A stretch of 64,000 nucleotides of DNA from Caenispirillum salinarum AK4 (GTDB lineage: Bacteria > Pseudomonadota > Alphaproteobacteria > Rhodospirillales > Rhodospirillaceae). Under the pieces are notes generated by a model. The model ran no database searches, was not told the origin of the DNA, and saw only the letters and a program-made list of their open reading frames with translations. Where the stretch lies: NCBI RefSeq assembly GCF_000315795.1, contig NZ_ANHY01000019.1:62001-126000 (forward strand). The letters are read 5' to 3'. Positions 1 through 7,318 of this stretch are shown piece by piece (positions within the stretch are counted from its first letter, which is position 1; every line of letters begins with the position of its first letter). The translations under genes were made by a program, and so were the position numbers.

Positions 1-1
1 C

Positions 2-721
2 GTGCTGGCCCACTGGCGGCGCGGCAACGTCGACGTGAAAATGGGCATGGTCCTGCTGCTGGGCGGCCTGGCCGGCTCCACCCTCGGTGTGTGGCTGTTC
101 GCGCTGCTGCGCCAGGTCGGCCAGGTGGAACTGGTGGTGCAGATCCTCTACGTCGTCATGCTGGGGATCATCGGCGGCCTCATGCTGTTCGAAAGCCTGC
201 AGCAGATCCGCCGGCGGCGCGGCGGGCGACGCCCCAAGAGCCGCAAGATGCACCGCCACGCCTGGGGCCAGAACATGCCGTTCAAGGTCCGCTTCCGGCG
301 CTCGCGGCTTTACATCAGCGTCATCCCGCCCTTTGCCATCGGCGCCTTCGTCGGCATCCTGTCGGCCATCATGGGTGTGGGCGGCGGCTTCATCATGGTG
401 CCCGCCATGATCTACCTGCTGGAGATGCCGACCGCCGTGGTCGTCGGAACGTCGCTGTTCCAGATCATCTTCGTCGCGGCGAACGTCACCTGGCTGCAGG
501 CCAGCGCCAACCACGCCGTGGACGCCGTTCTGGCGGTGATCCTGCTGGCGGGAGGAGTGGTCGGCGCCCAGTTCGGCGCGCGCATCGGCTATAAGCTCAA
601 CGCCGAGCAGATGCGCAGCATGCTGGCGCTGATCGTGCTGGCGGTAGCCGGAAAGCTGCTGTTCGACCTGGTGACTCGGCCCGCCGATCTCTACAGCCTG
701 GGCCTGCCGCCGACGGCCTGA
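2..721 (+). CDS. TSUP-family (TauE/SafE-like) membrane exporter, 5' end cut by the window edge
   Basis: The visible 239 residues are mostly hydrophobic helices. A basic cytoplasmic loop (about residues 68-98, rich in Arg/Lys/His) separates two halves, and the second half carries the glycine-rich stretch GILSAIMGVGGGFIMVP typical of TauE/SafE (TSUP) carriers, which move sulfite, sulfonates or other small organic anions across the inner membrane. The reading frame is open to the left edge and TSUP proteins usually have 7-9 helices, so the true start lies outside the window. The substrate cannot be told from the sequence. It ends 191 bases before a universal stress gene, with no clear terminator between. 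Confidence 0.85.
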   Translation: MLAHWRRGNVDVKMGMVLLLGGLAGSTLGVWLFALLRQVGQVELVVQILYVVMLGIIGGLMLFESLQQIRRRRGGRRPKSRKMHRHAWGQNMPFKVRFRRSRLYISVIPPFAIGAFVGILSAIMGVGGGFIMVPAMIYLLEMPTAVVVGTSLFQIIFVAANVTWLQASANHAVDAVLAVILLAGGVVGAQFGARIGYKLNAEQMRSMLALIVLAVAGKLLFDLVTRPADLYSLGLPPTA

Positions 722-912
722 ACGGCCCCATAGCCGCACCGGTGCGGCGGTCTTCCGGTGTAGCTGTACCTCCTTGCGCTGCAACAATCGAGCAATGGGC
801 GTGGATGCGGCCCTCTCTGTTTGTCTTGGCCTGATTCCGTTGCCATGATGGAGGCCGAGCACGAGCGGAGCCGACGCAAAAGAATTCGGCCCGACTGCCG
901 GGAGGAACCGCA

Positions 913-1500
913 ATGCAGATCGCGCAATGGGCCGCCCTGGGCGGTGGCCGCTTCTTTCCGTCCCGCGAGGCCCCGCCCCCATCGGCGCCGGAGGCCGATC
1001 CGGTCGATGGCCGGACGACCCTCGCCAGCAAGCCGCAGGGCCGCCGGGCCTTTCTGGTGGTGGTCGACGACAGCCCCGAAATGACCGCCGCCGCCCGCTT
1101 TGCCGCCCGCCGCGCCGCCCGCTCCGGCGGCCGCGTGGCGCTGCTGTCGGTGGTGGAGCCGGTGGACGGCGGCCACTGGATGTTCGTCGGCAACCTGATG
1201 GCCGAGGAAGCCCGCGAGGACGCCGAGCGGCGCCTTCAGCAAGTGGCCGCCACGGTCCATGCCTGCTCGGGCGAGCGCCCCGAACTGATCGTCCGCGAGG
1301 GCAGCCTGAAGGAACAGCTGTTCAAGCTGATCGAAGAGGATGACGAGATATCCATCCTCGTCCTGGGCGTGGCCGCCAACGGCGAGGGACCGGGGCCGCT
1401 GGTGCAGTCGCTGACCGGCAAGAACGCCGGCAAGCTGCGCATTCCCGTCACCATCGTCCCCGGAGACCTGTCGGACGCGGAACTGGAGGCCCTGACCTGA
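913..1500 (+). CDS. Universal stress protein (UspA family), single domain
   Basis: This 195-residue cytoplasmic protein has a Usp fold from about residue 45: AFLVVVDDSPEMTAAARFA opens the first strand, and VLGVAANGEGPGPLVQSLTG near residues 153-172 corresponds to the nucleotide-binding loop before the last strand IPVTIVP. Roughly 45 N-terminal residues rich in Pro and Ala precede the domain, which is longer than usual. The start is supported by GGAGG nine bases upstream. Usp proteins bind ATP or related ligands and help survival under stress; the specific role is unknown. It stands alone between a TSUP exporter and an FAH-family gene. Confidence 0.85.
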   Translation: MQIAQWAALGGGRFFPSREAPPPSAPEADPVDGRTTLASKPQGRRAFLVVVDDSPEMTAAARFAARRAARSGGRVALLSVVEPVDGGHWMFVGNLMAEEAREDAERRLQQVAATVHACSGERPELIVREGSLKEQLFKLIEEDDEISILVLGVAANGEGPGPLVQSLTGKNAGKLRIPVTIVPGDLSDAELEALT

Positions 1501-1607
1501 AGGGTTGGTGACCCCGCCGTCTTAGGTCCATGGTCGTCTTCCGGTCGGGGGGCGGGCGCTGCTATAGTGCGCGCCCGACACCGGTTCGCCGACCAGGAGA
1601 CGCCTGC

Positions 1608-2471
1608 ATGAAATTGTTGCGATTCGGCCCGCGCGGCGCCGAAAAGCCCGGACTGCTCGACACCACGGGCACGATCCGCGACCTGTCCGCCCTGGTGGAC
1701 GACATCACCCCAGCCCTGATGACCGCCGACGACTGGACCCGCCTGCGCGCCGCCGCCGCCGACGCGGGGTCGCTGCCGGCCGTGGCCGCCGCCGATGCCG
1801 CCCGGCTGGGCCCGCCGGTGGCGGGCGTGGGCAACATCCTGTGCATCGGGCTGAACTATCGGGACCACGCCGCCGAGACCGGCTCGCCCGAGCCGACCGA
1901 ACCCATCGTCTTCAACAAGCACACCAGCGCCCTGTCCGGCCCCGACGATCCCCTGCCCCTGCCGCGCGGCTCGCTGCGCACCGACTGGGAGGCGGAACTG
2001 GGCATCGTCATCGGCAAGCCCTGCAACGGCGCGCGCGAGCGGGATGCGCTGGACCATGTGGCGGGTTTCTGCGTGGGCAACGACGTGTCCGAGCGCACCT
2101 ACCAGTTCGACCGCGGCGGCCAGTGGATCAAGGGCAAAAGCTGCCCCGGTTTCTGCCCGCTGGGCCCCTGGCTGGTGACGCCCGACGAGATCGACGACCC
2201 GCAAGACCTGGGGGTGTGGCTGGAGGTCAACGGCGAGCGCATGCAGGACGGTTCCACGCGCGACATGGTGTTCGGCGTCGCCCATCTGATCAGCTACCTC
2301 AGCCGCTTCTTCACGCTGATGCCGGGCGACGTGATCCTGACCGGCACGCCGGCGGGCACCGGCATGGGGCACAAACGCTACCTCAAGCAGGGCGACGAAA
2401 TGCGCCTCGGCATCGACGGCCTGGGCGAGCAGCGCCAAAAGGTGGTGGAGAACGCCTTCGCGGCGGTGTGA
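1608..2471 (+). CDS. Fumarylacetoacetate hydrolase-family protein
   Basis: This 287-residue protein has the FAH C-terminal fold: CIGLNYRDHAAETG, EPIVFNKHTSALSG, DWEAELGIVIGK (metal-binding acidic residues), GNDVSERTYQ and the conserved end MPGDVILTGTPAGTGMG. Such enzymes cleave or decarboxylate beta-keto acids and related compounds (fumarylpyruvate, ureidoglycolate, 2-oxohept-3-ene-dioate) with a divalent metal. The substrate cannot be fixed because no pathway genes are adjacent. I chose the ATG at 1608, preceded by AGGAG, over an earlier in-frame ATG at 1530, because family homology begins at MKLLRFG. Its 3' side faces a converging gene with a palindromic repeat between them. Confidence 0.9.
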   Translation: MKLLRFGPRGAEKPGLLDTTGTIRDLSALVDDITPALMTADDWTRLRAAAADAGSLPAVAAADAARLGPPVAGVGNILCIGLNYRDHAAETGSPEPTEPIVFNKHTSALSGPDDPLPLPRGSLRTDWEAELGIVIGKPCNGARERDALDHVAGFCVGNDVSERTYQFDRGGQWIKGKSCPGFCPLGPWLVTPDEIDDPQDLGVWLEVNGERMQDGSTRDMVFGVAHLISYLSRFFTLMPGDVILTGTPAGTGMGHKRYLKQGDEMRLGIDGLGEQRQKVVENAFAAV

Positions 2472-2540
2472 GAACGGGCCGTTCCTGGCGGGGTGTTGAC
2501 GTCCTATGCTGCGGCTTCAGCGGCTGCCGATCGATGTGAA

Positions 2541-2727
2541 ACACCAAGGCATCAAGACACCAAGGCTTTCCGGCTGCGCCGGAAGTGAATGCGAGGGAGC
2601 CACGGGCTCCCTCGCGCTCCCTCGATGACTTAATCATCATCAACCTCCGCAAACCGGGACAAGACGGCAAACGGAGTGATGATGGCGCGCCTTCGCGCGC
2701 TGTCTTGCTGCCTTGGTGTCTTGGTGG
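2541..2727. repeat. Dispersed palindromic repeat, copy 1 of 2 (CACCAAG terminal inverted repeats)
   Basis: The element starts with ACACCAAGGC and ends with CCTTGGTGTCTTGGTGG, so its ends are inverted repeats of each other. Inside are three smaller palindromes: CTTTCCGGCTGCGCCGGAA, a GAGGGAGCC/GGGCTCCCTC pair, and GGCGCGCCTTCGCGCGC. The same order of motifs recurs at 62356-62523. It lies between two converging genes and carries no convincing gene. The architecture is that of a small non-autonomous mobile element or a large REP-type intergenic repeat; no transposase is nearby. Confidence 0.75.
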
Positions 2728-2758
2728 CCTCGCCGCACCCCGGCAGGACAGAACCGCC

Positions 2759-4213
2759 CTACCCCAGCTTTTCCAGCTCGCCCTTGCGCAGCGACTCGAA
2801 CAGGCCGGCGCAGACCATGCGCAGGTCCTCGGCGTTCTTGATGCTGCCCTGGCCCGACTGGGCATCGGCCTGGTAGTTGAAGCTGTTGTTGAACTTGGCC
2901 GGGATGGTCTGCCAGATCTTCAGGCGCTTGGGGTCGTTGCAGATGCGCGCGAAGGTTTCCTCGTCGGGGAACTCCTCGGCGGCGAACACCATGATGTCGC
3001 GGCCAAGCTCGCGGTTGTTGATCTGCTCCAGCACGCGGCTGACCGGCGGCGGGATGTGCTGCGTCAGGTGGCCGAGCGCCGGCGCCACATGTTCGGGCAC
3101 GTTCATGACGTTGCGCAGCCGCTCGGGCTCGTCAAACAGGGTCCACAGCCCGTCGCCGAAAATGGGGGTCAGGCGGCGGATGGTGGCGTCGACGTTCGCA
3201 CCCTGCTTGAGGACCTCCTTCAGGCCGGTGGCGTGTTCGGTCACCAGGCTTTCGAAGGTGCGGCTCTCCAGGGCGGCGATCTCGGGCTCCATCTCGTCGA
3301 GCTTGCGCTGCTGGGCCTGGGTGATCTTGCCGCGCTGGCCCGGCTTGGCCACCGGCACGCCGAGGCGCGTTTCCGCATAGGCCCGGCTGACGCCGCGCAG
3401 CACCGAGATGTCGGCGCTCTTGAGCGCCAGCACGGGTTCCAGTTCCTCGGGCGTGCGGAAGAAGCGCAGCAGGCCGCCCAGCGCCTCCGCCTGGGCGGCG
3501 CGCAGGCGGGCATAGGCGCGCACCATGGAGAACTGCCATTCCTCGCGCAGGTGCGGCTTGATGATCAGGTAGACGCCGTGACCGGGGTAGTACTCGCGGA
3601 ATTCACGGGCGTCGAAGGTTTTTTCGCCCGAGATCAGCTTGCGCGTCGCCACCGAGATGCGGCCGCCGATGGACTTGCGCTCCTGCGCTTCCTCCTTGGC
3701 GTGGCGCTTGGCCTCGCGCTTGGCCTCCTTCTCCGCCCACGCCCGTTCCATGCGGTCGAGGTAGATGCGCGTCGCCCCCATGAGGTGGGCGCGCATCACC
3801 TCGTTGTAGGTGCGGCCGCAGGGGGCGATGGGGGTCTGGCGGTCCTGCACGACGGCCTCTCCACCGCCGTCCTTGGCGAGGAAGAACGGCCTGAACTGCG
3901 GCGATTCGCGCAGCTCCCAGACCATGTTCAAAAGCGCCGGCACGGTTTCGGGCAGGTCGCCCAGCACGTCGTCGACTCGGCGGCGCTCGCCCAGCGACTG
4001 GATGAAGTCCTGGCGACCGGCCTTTTCCAACAGCTTGAACAGCGCCTCGTAGCCCTTCTGCGCACGCTGGCGCAGTTCCGGACAGGCGCGGCGCTCCGAC
4101 CCCGCCGAGGCCGACGACGGCCGGCCGCCGGAGGGCGCCTTCGCGGGTTTTGCCTGAGCTGTGTTACGCGCTGGAGACACGATGCGGCTTCTCCTGAACC
4201 CTTCCCACGGCAC
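2759..4213 (-). CDS. Conserved-looking hypothetical protein, 484 aa, charged and helical
   Basis: I do not recognise this family. The product is soluble: no signal peptide or membrane helix is visible, and the first 45 residues are basic and low in complexity. The middle (about residues 150-190) is a lysine/glutamate-rich helix (AWAEKEAKREAKRHAKEE) that could form a coiled coil. The rest alternates charged helices with stretches such as FREYYPGHGVYLIIKPH and EFPDEETFARICNDPKRL. Codon usage is like its neighbours and the frame is long and clean, so it is a real gene. It follows the hydroxypyruvate isomerase gene after 44 bases on the same strand, so they may share a transcript. Confidence 0.7.
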   Translation of the reverse strand: MPWEGFRRSRIVSPARNTAQAKPAKAPSGGRPSSASAGSERRACPELRQRAQKGYEALFKLLEKAGRQDFIQSLGERRRVDDVLGDLPETVPALLNMVWELRESPQFRPFFLAKDGGGEAVVQDRQTPIAPCGRTYNEVMRAHLMGATRIYLDRMERAWAEKEAKREAKRHAKEEAQERKSIGGRISVATRKLISGEKTFDAREFREYYPGHGVYLIIKPHLREEWQFSMVRAYARLRAAQAEALGGLLRFFRTPEELEPVLALKSADISVLRGVSRAYAETRLGVPVAKPGQRGKITQAQQRKLDEMEPEIAALESRTFESLVTEHATGLKEVLKQGANVDATIRRLTPIFGDGLWTLFDEPERLRNVMNVPEHVAPALGHLTQHIPPPVSRVLEQINNRELGRDIMVFAAEEFPDEETFARICNDPKRLKIWQTIPAKFNNSFNYQADAQSGQGSIKNAEDLRMVCAGLFESLRKGELEKLG

Positions 4214-4257
4214 CGGGTGCGTGCCAGCGGCAGGGTATACCGCCTACCCCCAAAGGT

Positions 4258-5040
4258 CTAGCCAATGCCCCATTCTTTTGCCCAACGCAAGCCGGTGCGG
4301 GTGTTGATGCGCGGCTTGTACTCGCAGCCGATCCAGCCGTTGTAGCCGTGCGCGTCGATCAGATTGAACAGGTAGCGGTAGTTGATCTCCGAGTTCGCGT
4401 CGGGCTCGTGCCGGCCGGGAACGCTGGCGACCTGCATGTGCGCGATGCGCGCCATGTTGGCCTCCAGGAAATCCGTCAGGCCGCCCTGCACCATCTGGGC
4501 GTGGTACAGGTCGTACTGCAGGTACAGGTTCTTGTGGTCGACCGCCTCCAGCACCGTCAGGGCATCCTCGGGCCGGGTCATGAAGTAGCCGGGCATGTCC
4601 ACGGGATTGATCGGCTCGATCAGGATCTTCACGTCCTGGGCCAGCGCCTCGTCGGCGGCATAGGCCAGGTTGGCGACATAGGTGTCGAAGGCGGCGTCGA
4701 TGTCGTCCTCGTCGACGATGCCGGCCATGACGTGCAGGCGCGGGCAGTCGAGCAACTCTGCGTAGTGCAGAGCCAGTTCCAGCCCGTCGCGGAACTCCTG
4801 CTCGCGGCCCGGCACGGCGGCCAGTCCGCGCTCCCCGGCTTCCCAATCGCCGGGCGGGGCATTAAATAGAACCATCGATAGTTCCGCGCAGGCGACCATG
4901 TCGGCCAGCCGGGCGGCATCCACGTGGTAGGGAAACTGGATTTCCACGCCCTTGAATCCCACCTCCTTCGCGGCGGTGATCCGCTCGGGCAGGGGCAGGT
5001 CGGTGAACAGCGTGGACAGGTTGGCGGCGAAACGAGGCAT
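4258..5040 (-). CDS. hyi: Hydroxypyruvate isomerase (TIM-barrel, Hyi/OtnI type)
   Basis: This 260-residue TIM-barrel protein of the xylose-isomerase-like superfamily would interconvert hydroxypyruvate and tartronate semialdehyde in glyoxylate/glycerate metabolism. It begins with PRFAANLSTLFTDLPLPER and keeps the metal-site segments ILIEPINPVDMPGYF (catalytic Glu near residue 142), LQYDLYHAQ, HMQVAS and the C-terminal GCEYKP. Length and order match the Hyi family. The usual partners (glyoxylate carboligase, tartronate semialdehyde reductase) are not in this window. It is divergent from hemN; about 100 bases between the two starts hold both promoters, which I could not assign cleanly. Confidence 0.88.
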   Translation of the reverse strand: MPRFAANLSTLFTDLPLPERITAAKEVGFKGVEIQFPYHVDAARLADMVACAELSMVLFNAPPGDWEAGERGLAAVPGREQEFRDGLELALHYAELLDCPRLHVMAGIVDEDDIDAAFDTYVANLAYAADEALAQDVKILIEPINPVDMPGYFMTRPEDALTVLEAVDHKNLYLQYDLYHAQMVQGGLTDFLEANMARIAHMQVASVPGRHEPDANSEINYRYLFNLIDAHGYNGWIGCEYKPRINTRTGLRWAKEWGIG

Positions 5041-5137
5041 GGCCCCTCCGGTTGACGACGCGCTAGACTAGCCGCACGGTAGCGGGATGCCAACGCCGGC
5101 ACCACCGCCAAAAACAGGTGGAAACACAAGAGGACCC

Positions 5138-6487
5138 ATGCGACACGATCTCGTCGAGAAGTACGACCTGCGGCTGCCGCGCTACACGTCGTACCCCACC
5201 GCGCCCCATTTCACCCCGCAGGTGACGGGCGAGACCTACGGCGCGTGGCTGAAGGAGTTGCCTCTCGACACCGAGTTGTCGCTCTACTTCCACATCGCCT
5301 ACTGCGCGGAGATGTGCTGGTTCTGCGGCTGCCACACCAAGATCACCAAGCGCTACGACCCCATCGCCGTCTACCTGGAGGCCCTGCTGGCCGAGGTGGA
5401 CCTGGTGGCATCGAAGCTGCCCGGCCGCTTCAAGGCCAAGCACGTGCACTTCGGCGGCGGCACGCCGTCCATCCTGACGGGCGAGGACTTCAAGCGCGTC
5501 ATGGACAAGGTGCGCGAGCACTTCGACCTGACGCCCGAGGCCGAGGTCGCCATCGAGCTGGACCCCCGCACCGCCGACGAGGACTACATCATCGCCATGC
5601 GCGAGGCCGGCGTCACCCGCGCCAGTCTGGGCGTGCAGGACTTCAACCTAAAGGTCCAGGAGGCGGTGAACCGCGTCCAGCCCTACGACCTGGTGGCCGA
5701 GATCGCGAGCCTCTTGCGCAAGCACGGCATCAGCGAACTCAACATGGACCTGATCTACGGCCTGCCCTACCAGACCACCGACAGCGTGGTGGAGACCATC
5801 GACCAGGCCATCACGCTGAAGCCCCGGCGCATCAGCCTGTTCGGCTATGCCCACGTGCCCTGGATGCGCAAGCACCAGACGCTCATCCCCGACGAGGCCC
5901 TGCCCGGCATGGGCGAGCGCTGGAGCCAGTACGAGGCCGCCCAGGACCGCCTGAAGGAGCACGGATACGTCGCCGTCGGCCTGGACCACTTCGCCGCGCC
6001 CGACGACGAGATGGCCGAAGCCCTGGCCAACCACACCCTGCACCGCAACTTCCAGGGCTACACCACCGACACGGCGACGACCCTTCTGGGCTTCGGCGCA
6101 TCCGGCATCGGCTGGCTGCCGCAGGGGTATGTGGTGAACGACGGCGGCATCCACGCCTACCAGCGCATGGTGCACGACGGCCTGCTGCCGACGGCGCGCG
6201 GCCGGGGCATCGACGACGAAGACCGCCTGCGCCGCGACGTGATCGAGCGCCTGATGTGCGACCTGGAGGTCGACCTGGCCGCCGTCTGCGCGCCGCATGG
6301 TGTCGACCCGTCGCACTTCACGCCCGAGATCGAGGCCATGAAGGACCTGGAGGACGACGGCGTGCTCATCCGCACCGACTGGCACCTGCGCGTCACCGAC
6401 GACGGCCGCCCGCTGGTGCGCGCCGTGGCCGCAAAGTTCGACCAGTACCTGAAGGCCGGCGAGCAGCGGCATTCCAAGGCAGTCTAG
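5138..6487 (+). CDS. hemN: Oxygen-independent coproporphyrinogen III oxidase (radical SAM)
   Basis: HemN converts coproporphyrinogen III to protoporphyrinogen IX without oxygen, using a 4Fe-4S cluster and two SAM molecules. The 449-residue product has the radical-SAM signature YCAEMCWFCGC (C56, C60, C63, plus C65), the HemN opening YDLRLPRYTSYPTAPHF, the glycine-rich SAM contact FGGGTPS and the conserved NMDLIYGLPYQT. The ATG at 5138 follows AGAGGA; an earlier in-frame ATG gives an unrelated tail. It fits the anaerobic haem demand implied by the NO reductase cluster and the second hemA further along, but I see no FNR-type box in its upstream region. A strong terminator follows. Confidence 0.95.
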   Translation: MRHDLVEKYDLRLPRYTSYPTAPHFTPQVTGETYGAWLKELPLDTELSLYFHIAYCAEMCWFCGCHTKITKRYDPIAVYLEALLAEVDLVASKLPGRFKAKHVHFGGGTPSILTGEDFKRVMDKVREHFDLTPEAEVAIELDPRTADEDYIIAMREAGVTRASLGVQDFNLKVQEAVNRVQPYDLVAEIASLLRKHGISELNMDLIYGLPYQTTDSVVETIDQAITLKPRRISLFGYAHVPWMRKHQTLIPDEALPGMGERWSQYEAAQDRLKEHGYVAVGLDHFAAPDDEMAEALANHTLHRNFQGYTTDTATTLLGFGASGIGWLPQGYVVNDGGIHAYQRMVHDGLLPTARGRGIDDEDRLRRDVIERLMCDLEVDLAAVCAPHGVDPSHFTPEIEAMKDLEDDGVLIRTDWHLRVTDDGRPLVRAVAAKFDQYLKAGEQRHSKAV

Positions 6488-6511
6488 CGCGCAGGCTCAT
6501 ACCGGAAGAGC

Positions 6512-6544
6512 AAAGGGCGTCCGTGGTCTCGCGGACGCCCTTTT
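6512..6544 (+). terminator. Rho-independent terminator of hemN
   Basis: The sequence AAGGGCGTCCG, a short loop TGGTCTCG and the complementary arm CGGACGCCCTT run into TTTT. The stem is 11 bp and GC-rich, 25 bases after the hemN stop. Confidence 0.9.
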
Positions 6545-7014
6545 CCTTTGCCGGGCCGGTCGTTCGGCGAGGCGCGCCTGCTCTCGCATTTGTGATCCGG
6601 GCCAGACGGCGGCGGTACGGAAACACCTACCACCGTCGGAGGAGCCGCCGGCGCCCGGGCAGCGCCCTGCGGGCTCCGCACGGGCGGCTCCCGGAACGGT
6701 TCGAGGGCGCCAGGATGCTCGTAATCCCGAGTCGCGGACGGTCTTTCGGTCCCGGGTCCTAATTCCGGCGCGAAGGCGGTGCGCCGCAGGACCGACCCTC
6801 CACCGATTCCTATCGCGTGCACGCATGCGCTGTTTGCGCATTACCGTGATGCCTGTGGCTGTCGGTACATTATTACCGGAAGATGCTCTTGTTCGAGTAA
6901 TCGGCAGGAAAAGACGTAAAGGCCGCAAAAAAACCTGTGAACGGCCACGCCAATAGCGATGTGGATTTACATCGGGCGGCTTGACTGAACCTTGGCACGG
7001 CAAGGAGACGGGTC
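6545..7014. other. 470-base gene-free stretch with one structured block
   Basis: No coding frame here has convincing codon use or a ribosome-binding site. The one visible structure is an inverted repeat, GGAGCCGCC at 6641-6649 with GGCGGCTCC at 6683-6691, enclosing GC-rich sequence with further self-complementarity. The last 150 bases before the small membrane gene at 7015 are more AT-rich (runs such as GCAAAAAAACC) and probably hold its promoter, but I could not place -35/-10 elements with confidence. Confidence 0.5.
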
Positions 7015-7281
7015 ATGGACGAACAGACGAAACCGTGGTGGCAGTCGCGGGCCGTGTGGGGCGGCATCGTCGCCCTTGGCGCGACCATCCTCCAGGCGAT
7101 CAACCCGCAACTGCAACTCGACGATGAGACCCGGGGCGGCCTCGTGGACGCCCTCCTTGCCGTCGCTCAGGGGGCCGGCGCGCTGATGGCCATCTACGGC
7201 CGCGTCGCAGCGAAGAACCGCGTCAGCGTCCGCAGCGGCCCGCAAAAGGACACGCCGCCGACCCAGCCGAACGCGGCCTGA
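7015..7281 (+). CDS. Small holin-like membrane protein
   Basis: This 88-residue protein opens with MDEQTKPWWQSRAVWGGIVA and has two predicted membrane segments (about residues 17-36 and 45-65) with a basic C-terminal tail. The W-x-S-x-x-VWGG start and the ending GALMAIYGRVAAKNRV resemble small holins and holin-like proteins seen in alphaproteobacterial phages. A good ribosome-binding site (AAGGAGA) precedes the ATG. No lysin, capsid or other phage gene lies nearby, so it is not part of a visible prophage. Only 37 bases separate it from the vanadium haloperoxidase gene, suggesting a shared transcript. Function is inferred from resemblance only. Confidence 0.7.
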   Translation: MDEQTKPWWQSRAVWGGIVALGATILQAINPQLQLDDETRGGLVDALLAVAQGAGALMAIYGRVAAKNRVSVRSGPQKDTPPTQPNAA

Positions 7282-7318
7282 CCAATCACGACAACTCGTG
7301 GGACACGGAGGCAGTATC

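Noticed and set aside
2585..4261. Long plus-strand open frame opposite the 484-residue gene
   Set aside because: It is a mirror of the minus-strand gene in GC-rich DNA; its product has no family features and repetitive Leu/Gly/His/Arg content.
6641..6760. Possible structured RNA or tRNA-like segment (GGTTCGAGG at 6708)
   Set aside because: No acceptor stem or anticodon arm can be folded around the T-loop-like sequence, and no riboswitch core was recognisable.
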